NCBI GenBank assembly: GCA_000733355.1
Contig: JNVV01000027.1
Location: 82,940-146,939 of the forward strand
Reading direction: 5' to 3'
Source of the DNA: Falciphora oryzae
Taxonomy: Eukaryota; Ascomycota; Sordariomycetes; Magnaporthales; Magnaporthaceae
DNA length: 64,000 bases
This document shows positions 58,501 to 64,000 of the stretch, in pieces (position 1 is the first letter of the stretch; each line of letters starts with the position of its first letter). The position numbers and the translations under genes were made by a program. The notes beneath the pieces are model-generated. The model was not told where the DNA came from. It was given only the letters and a program-made list of their open reading frames with translations, and did not search any database.

Positions 58501-60975
58501 GAGGCTCCGCGGCCGACCCAAAGCAAAAAGGACCGTGGTTTGTAATGGGCAGACGGGTACGGTACCCCGATACCACCCAAGCCACAACCTGCTAGTCCAG
58601 CCAAGGGGGACCCCTCGCTCCTGTCCCCCACACACCCACCCTTCTCTCCATCCCGCTCACGCCCCCAAAGACCGCATCGGTGACGTGGAGACACCCCAGT
58701 CCAGAACGAAGCCCAAAAACGTGATATAGGATACCGAGCGGCGTCAAGCGATAGGCGACCCCCCGGAAGGAACAGAAAAAAAAAAAAAAAAGGGTCACAG
58801 AGAGGCCATCCATCAAAAAGGCGGCATCGGAACGGAAGACCCGCACAGACAATAGAGTTGTGCCCGATGTGAGATGGGTTGAAATGACCTGATTTCTTGA
58901 GAGATGATCGTCGGCTTTGGTCGCAGAAAAAAAAAAGAAAGAAAAAAAGCCACCCACCCCCGCCGCCGCGTCCTTTGTGCATGTGCATATTTTGCGCTGC
59001 GCTGCATCGCCTGTCACTTCCCTCGCCCATCCCCCTCGCCCTTTTGCGGCGCCCATGCACATGCAGCATGGGGCTGAGTAGCTTCTACTTCCCTTTCGCG
59101 GAGAGCGTGCAAGAGGAGGAAGTTGGAAAAGGAAATGATCCTTCAGCCGCCAACCACCACACGCCAGCTCTCTCTCCTGCCCGCACCCAGCGACGGCGTG
59201 CGGTCTGCCAGCCCCAGTCGAACAAATGTCATGGAGAGGAAAACAAAGAGGATAAGTGTGTGTGTGGATGACGGGAGAAAAATAAAAGGATGTAATAAGA
59301 TTCCATCTACCAATGCCACCAGCAAAAAGAGTAAACCCAGGAAACCAATGCCAGCCTCCAAACGAACCCCTCTCGAGCATGGCGGTCATTGGGCAATGGT
59401 CAACAAGAAAAAAACACATCTCCTGCTAGAGCAAGTAGCTGCCTCCTCGGAGATGTAGAACAAAAGCCCGCCTCGCGCCACAGCCAAAAAATCACAAGCG
59501 AACTAGAACAAAAAAATCGTCGTGCGGCGGCGGAAGAGGACGAAGCGGAAAACGCACCCCCTCCAGGCAGGGAACGCAGCTACCGAGCCTGAGCGCAGGG
59601 GATCGACAACGCATCCATCCCAAGGTGGAAAGAGGAGGGGGTGTGTGGGAGAGCTGCGAACAAGGCGTCCCTCGGTGTAGGCAGAAATAAATGGTCTTGT
59701 CTGTATTGGCGGCCGCCTCTCATGCAGGTATCCGTCCCCTGGGTGCTGGTGTGCGTGTGCGTGTGCGTGAAAAAAAAGGCGGCCAAAAGCCACGGCAAAT
59801 CACCTGCCCACCCACTCCCCTGCTTTGCAGCAAGCCATTTTGCTTTGCTTTGCTTTGCTGTCACGCTTTGCGCTTGGTATGGAAAAAAGGAGGGAGAGAG
59901 AGAGGGAGAGGGGGAAATGAACAAGGCCGTAGAGAGAACGAGAGATTCGCACCACTGCGTACGCCGCCGCGTACGGTTGCCAGCCCAGCCCAGGACGCCG
60001 AGGTTTCTGGTTGCTGGTGGAGGTCCCGACCTGCTTACCTACATTAGGAACTGAGGCACATACGCTGCATATGAGAGTACACGTTACACGGGGTTGTGGT
60101 TTTCCATTTCCTTGGCTCGTCAGCATTCTCTCGGTAGACAAGCCAGGATGGAAGGGGGATTCCTAGTTTTGATCAGGATAAACAACAGGGTGGATGACAC
60201 CACACCCATCTCGAAAATAGAGAGAAAACAGACGAGAGCGATCGATGGAAGGAGAAAGAGCGGGCAGACGCACCTCCTGCTCAAGCAATATCCGATAATT
60301 ACTAATGTGCAGCCCACCACCCCCAGCTAAGGAGGAGTCTGGTCTAACCAGCTCGGTATGACATTTTGGTGCCAGGTGTGCGGCAAGTAAGAACCCAAAG
60401 TGACGGGATCGTTGGGCCTAACGGTGCTAGGGTGGCCCCTGGACGGCGCTGGGGGCCACTTCAACAATCCCGGGCAAGGCTAGGATGGCAGAGAAAGAGT
60501 TACTCACGAGAGCAAAAAAGAACGCTTGTCGTAAAAGTGACGATCTTCAACAAGGGCCGACAAGATGGCGAAATCGTAGAGCCCTTGCACGTCAGCACAG
60601 CTGCACCCGACGATATGAACAGGTTGGGGATTGTGTTTGCATAACAGAAGACCGTGGTAATAATTTCGTGATTGAAGTAAAGAAGCGAAGAGCGTATGTA
60701 GGTGAAATGCATGCGAACCGAAGGAGGTATCACTGAAAACGTCAAAGGAAAAAACCTCCCAAGTACCAAGATTACCACCGCGAATACCCAAAAATGAGCA
60801 ACGAACACCACCATACCACCCATTTACATTAAAACACCGGCCATTGAAACCATCATAGAAGCCGCGTGATCCATCGGTTCAACATAAGGGTCATTACCGT
60901 CATTATCATAACACATCGTGCGCTGTCGGCGTCCCAGTGGGAGGAAAAGGAGTGCCGGGAAGGGGCCGGACATAT
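52514..60975. other. 8.5 kb intergenic desert between two zinc-finger genes
   Basis: No supported gene. It is upstream of the minus-strand zinc-finger gene at 52,513 and downstream of the other. The sequence is C/T- and A/G-rich in long blocks, with a CTG-type triplet run at about 57,610-57,645, an A-run at about 58,777-58,793, TTTGC-type pentamer units at about 59,838-59,862, and a TACCTACCTACCTAGGTA word at about 56,501-56,519. Open frames are short, overlapping and of skewed composition. It could hold a long promoter, long leader or ncRNA, but I cannot show any of them. Confidence 0.5.
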
Positions 60976-63958
60976 TCATGTCGCCTCGAGGAGGTCCGGC
61001 TCTATAGCCTGGATTGAGCAGTAGGGGCAGCGAATGTGCCTGCAGTCTGGGTCGTCCCCTTCGCCTCCGCAAGTATCTGCGAGGGCTACCGAGTTGAAGT
61101 ACTTGCAGTTGCACTGAAGAGGTTGCAGATTAGCAATCCGGACGCGTATCATATACGTACAACGGTGACTGGCGAAGAGACGATGCTAGGCAATAGACTA
61201 GCTGTGAAATGTTAGGAAATGAATTTAGACTTACACAAAACCAAACGCGATGTCTCGAGGATCCTCCAACCTTTGTGCGCTTGGCACGTCTGGAATGCTC
61301 CTCGTCGTTGATCCCAGACCGCCGCTTGTCCCGGGAATACTCGGTGGACGGGGAGCTGGTAGAGCACCGCCCGGAACCGTCTGATGTCGATCGCGCGGCG
61401 GATGTGGACACTGATGATGGCGAAAGCCTGGAGACGCTCGGCGACAAATCAAGATGCGATGGCGCATCATGGTCTTCGTGTATCCACTCGTCAAAGTGCC
61501 GTTTGGCGGTATCTCGGCCGCACAGATGGGCGTCGATATGGTCGTACCGCTCCGCCCCGCGGCCCTCTTTCCCGTTCGGTTCTATTAGGCGAACGCAGAA
61601 ACCGCACCAGAAAGTAGCTTCACAGTGCTTCCCTCTCCGGCACAACTCCAGTTTCTCGTTGACTCGATTTGCGTCGACGGCGGACGGGGACACATCGAAA
61701 CCGTGTTCCCTTTGGAGATGAGCCTTGAAGGTCTCGCGCCGGTAACAAACCTTGTCGCATCTCTGCACCTCGTGGCCGCGACCGGGCAGGGGCTTGGCAT
61801 TTTCGTCGCACCTCCAGACATCAACCGGGCTGTGCTGGCTATTTTCATGCCGCTTCCAGTCGCTCTTGCTGCCGAATCGTTTGTTGCACGATTTGAACGT
61901 ACAGCCGTACGGCCTGTCGTGCCGCTTCATGTGCTTCCTGGCGGTCGAACGTTGATTAGCATCTGAACCTTGGCATGGGGCTTCCCAAACGGCAACATCA
62001 TATCCATACCTCAGCTCGCATTCCCGCTGGAACGATGAACCACAACCCTGGACCTTGCAAACTACGTTGGACCCGCTGGTCGCATCTTGGCTAGAAGACG
62101 ACTTCTTTGACTTGGATGACGAGGACCTCGATTTCTCGTACCCGAGCGTCTCCAGGACTTTGTCAAGCGTGTCGGGCCCACCACTCTCTTCGAACTGCTT
62201 GAGAAACTTGACCAGCTCTAGGGGGTCTAGTTTGGTGGCATTGTCGTCTTCATCCGGCGCAGGGCGAGATATTACTAGCTTGGGAGCGCCTATAGCAATC
62301 GGGTTTGACCCAGGCACTTGGAGAGTCTGTTCGGGTGAAATCGCCGGTATGGGCTGAGACGCTGTCTCAGGGTTGGTGACTGGGATGTCGTTCTCGCCGG
62401 GAAGATCCTGATCGTCGTCATAACCAATAGGCTGGCCCTCGGACTGGCGGTCTTCGTCCACGTCCACAAAACTGCCATGTTCTGGGTCGGCCTCCGAGCC
62501 TGCCGAGAGGCTCCCGCTTTTTGACAAGTCGGTGGCGGCGGAAGGGAAGAGTGGGAGGTAGTTGCGCGACTGCCTATCCTGGTAACTGGGATGGGTAGGG
62601 TTCCCAGCGGCCATGTGGCGTTCCAGGGTAGAGCTCCGGATCGATTTGTCTCCAAGCCGCGGTTCTAGCACGTCAGACCTCGGGACGGAAAACTGCGTTT
62701 GGGGTGTGGCAGGGTCGATGTGGAGCTCCTCGTGCCCGGAATGCAGGGCCTGCTCATCATCCGGTTGGTGAAGTTCAACCTGGCTTGCACCGTTGGCGGG
62801 CGGAGGGATGTCGGAGAACTGGACGCCAACCATTGAGCTGACATCATGAGAAAAGTCGGGGTTGGAATCGGCCATGCGAGTATCGGCCTGACGGTCATCC
62901 CTGCCGACAAGGTCTCCAAGGGCGCGCGAGGCGAGCGAATGGATTTTAGCGGGATCTGCGCCAACGTTGGACATGTGCAGACCGACGGGGCCATTGTCGC
63001 TCGAGTCAGCGGCCGGTTCTGCTTCGCTGTGGATGAACTCGTCGATATTGTCGATGTTGGGAGGATACTTGTGCCTCCTCATCAGGTGTTGCCGAAAATT
63101 GTCTGCCCGAGGCCAAAGCTTGCTAGAATTCGCACAAGACCCCTGGTTGCACTTGTAAAAATGCCCCTGGGCATTGTTGGTTGGGTGCCTGCTGCGAGTG
63201 TGTCGTGCCAGATCGTTCGCAGTGCTAAAGCCCTCGGTGCGCGGGCAATTGGGCACCTGACAGTGGTGTGGTCTCGTATGGCGGGCTACATGCTTTCTAA
63301 TGGTAGGCGAAGGTTCTCAAGGGTCAGTCGACGGGAGGGCCAAGGAAAAATTACTGGAGGGAGAAAGCCACAGAAGGTTTAAAGCGATGGAGCATTTCTA
63401 GTAAACTCACCTTAGGTCCGAAGGCGTTCTGCACCCTTGGTTGCACTTAGGACAGACATGGGCGGCCTCGGGCGCTTGGTTATTGTTGTTGTTGGACATC
63501 AGTTGCTCCGCTGCCTGACTCCAGCCATTGACGTTGACGTTGCGTTGAGAACCTTGGTCGACTGTGAAGTTGGAGAAGTTCGGGGCGAACAAGGCAACGT
63601 CTTCCAGCCGGCCTATCAGGCTCTGGGTGTCGGTGAGATGGTCCTGGTCTCCTCCGTAGATGGAGGGATTCCCCACGCTGGGACGAGGACCGCTCACGTA
63701 CCCCGAGTCCGTGGCGTTGCTGGGCGAAATTATCGAGGACTCGGAGGGAACGTAGTTCGTCCGGTACTGCTGGAAGGTCGGAGATAGTCCGGGAACGGTC
63801 CCCGAGGGCGCATGGCCCTGACCCTGGGATCTCAGGCCGGCAACATACGGGCCATCTGACATGTGGAACCAGTCGAGCAGCGGGTTGCTGCTAGACATGG
63901 AAATGCCGACGTTCTGGGCTTGCCTGGACATTTTATCTAGCCCCTGAGCAGCGTTCAT
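60976..63958 (-). CDS. C2H2 zinc-finger protein with Cys-rich C-terminus; 5' end may lie outside the window
   Basis: Exons 63958-63411, 63296-62010, 61937-61235 and 61185-60976 (introns 114, 71 and 49 bp; phases agree) give 915 aa. The frame is also open upstream to the window edge, so the true start may be outside. Two finger groups are seen. The first, split by intron 1, is CPKCNQGCRTPSDLRKHV.RH, CQVPNCPRTEGFSTANDLARH and YKCNQGSCANSS..NFRQHLMRRH. The second, split by intron 2, is CKVQGCGSSFQRECELRKHMKRH, GCTFKSCNKRFGSKSDWKRHENSQH and CDKVCYRRETFKAHLQREH. An acidic, Pro-rich linker of about 300 residues lies between them, and a Ser-rich coil (SRSSSSKSKKSSSSQ) just before the second group. 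The last exon encodes a Cys-rich tail (CNCKYF.. C.. C.. CPYC). An alternative acceptor at 61113/61114 also keeps phase. Probable DNA-binding regulator. Confidence 0.85.
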
Positions 63959-64000
63959 CACGGGCCGCGGATGGCCCCCCGGCCTCGAGTGAGCGGGCGG

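Noticed and set aside
58323..59419. Overlapping minus-strand frames of 248 and 275 codons
   Set aside because: They overlap each other in different frames, include Phe runs coded by poly-A/T tracts and show no domain.

Overview
This window is draft nuclear DNA from a filamentous ascomycete (Pezizomycotina, probably Sordariomycetes; the species cannot be read from it). The reasons are: short introns of about 50-155 bp with GT..AG ends and CTRAY branch sites; families typical of filamentous fungi (NACHT/STAND and HET proteins, GH55 and GH18 enzymes with LysM, WSC and hevein modules); a fungal-type 24 kDa complex I subunit; and long C/T-rich intergenic DNA. It is nuclear: there is a cytosolic-type tRNA-Arg and an imported mitochondrial protein. 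One 210-N gap lies inside a gene and looks spurious.

Layout. 1-3,033: no gene seen. 3,034-11,458: a head-to-head pair, a NACHT STAND (NLR-like) gene on minus and a HET-domain gene on plus, sharing a 1.1 kb upstream region. 11,826-22,909: a second head-to-head pair, a giant secreted GH55-LysM-WSC protein on minus and a hevein-module GH18 chitinase of the killer-toxin-like type on plus, sharing 1.26 kb. 23,503-24,744: a charged coiled-coil protein of unknown function. 26,618-27,857: a secreted protein with four LysM modules. 28,293-29,001: a small secreted protein, perhaps SnoaL-like. 29,542-32,082: a protein with a HeLo-like STAND N-terminal domain and a degenerate repeat region but no visible NACHT. 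32,083-37,610 is a gene-poor stretch with a degenerate tandem repeat. 37,611-44,066 holds a four-TM membrane protein, the 24 kDa complex I subunit and an acidic kelch protein. 46,488-47,283 holds tRNA-Arg(CCG) and a small secreted Cys-rich protein. 50,198-63,958 holds two C2H2 zinc-finger genes separated by an 8.5 kb desert.

How the genes may work together. The first 32 kb reads as an accessory island. Enzymes acting on chitin and beta-1,3-glucan and chitin-binding LysM/WSC proteins lie between three genes of families that act in fungal non-self recognition and regulated cell death. An island for antagonism between hyphae, or for recognition of damaged wall, is a reasonable inference but is not proved by the sequence. 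The chitinase and the NACHT gene each appear to carry a single-base frame break, so one or both may be decaying or mis-sequenced. The second half is mostly housekeeping and regulatory genes in long intergenic DNA.
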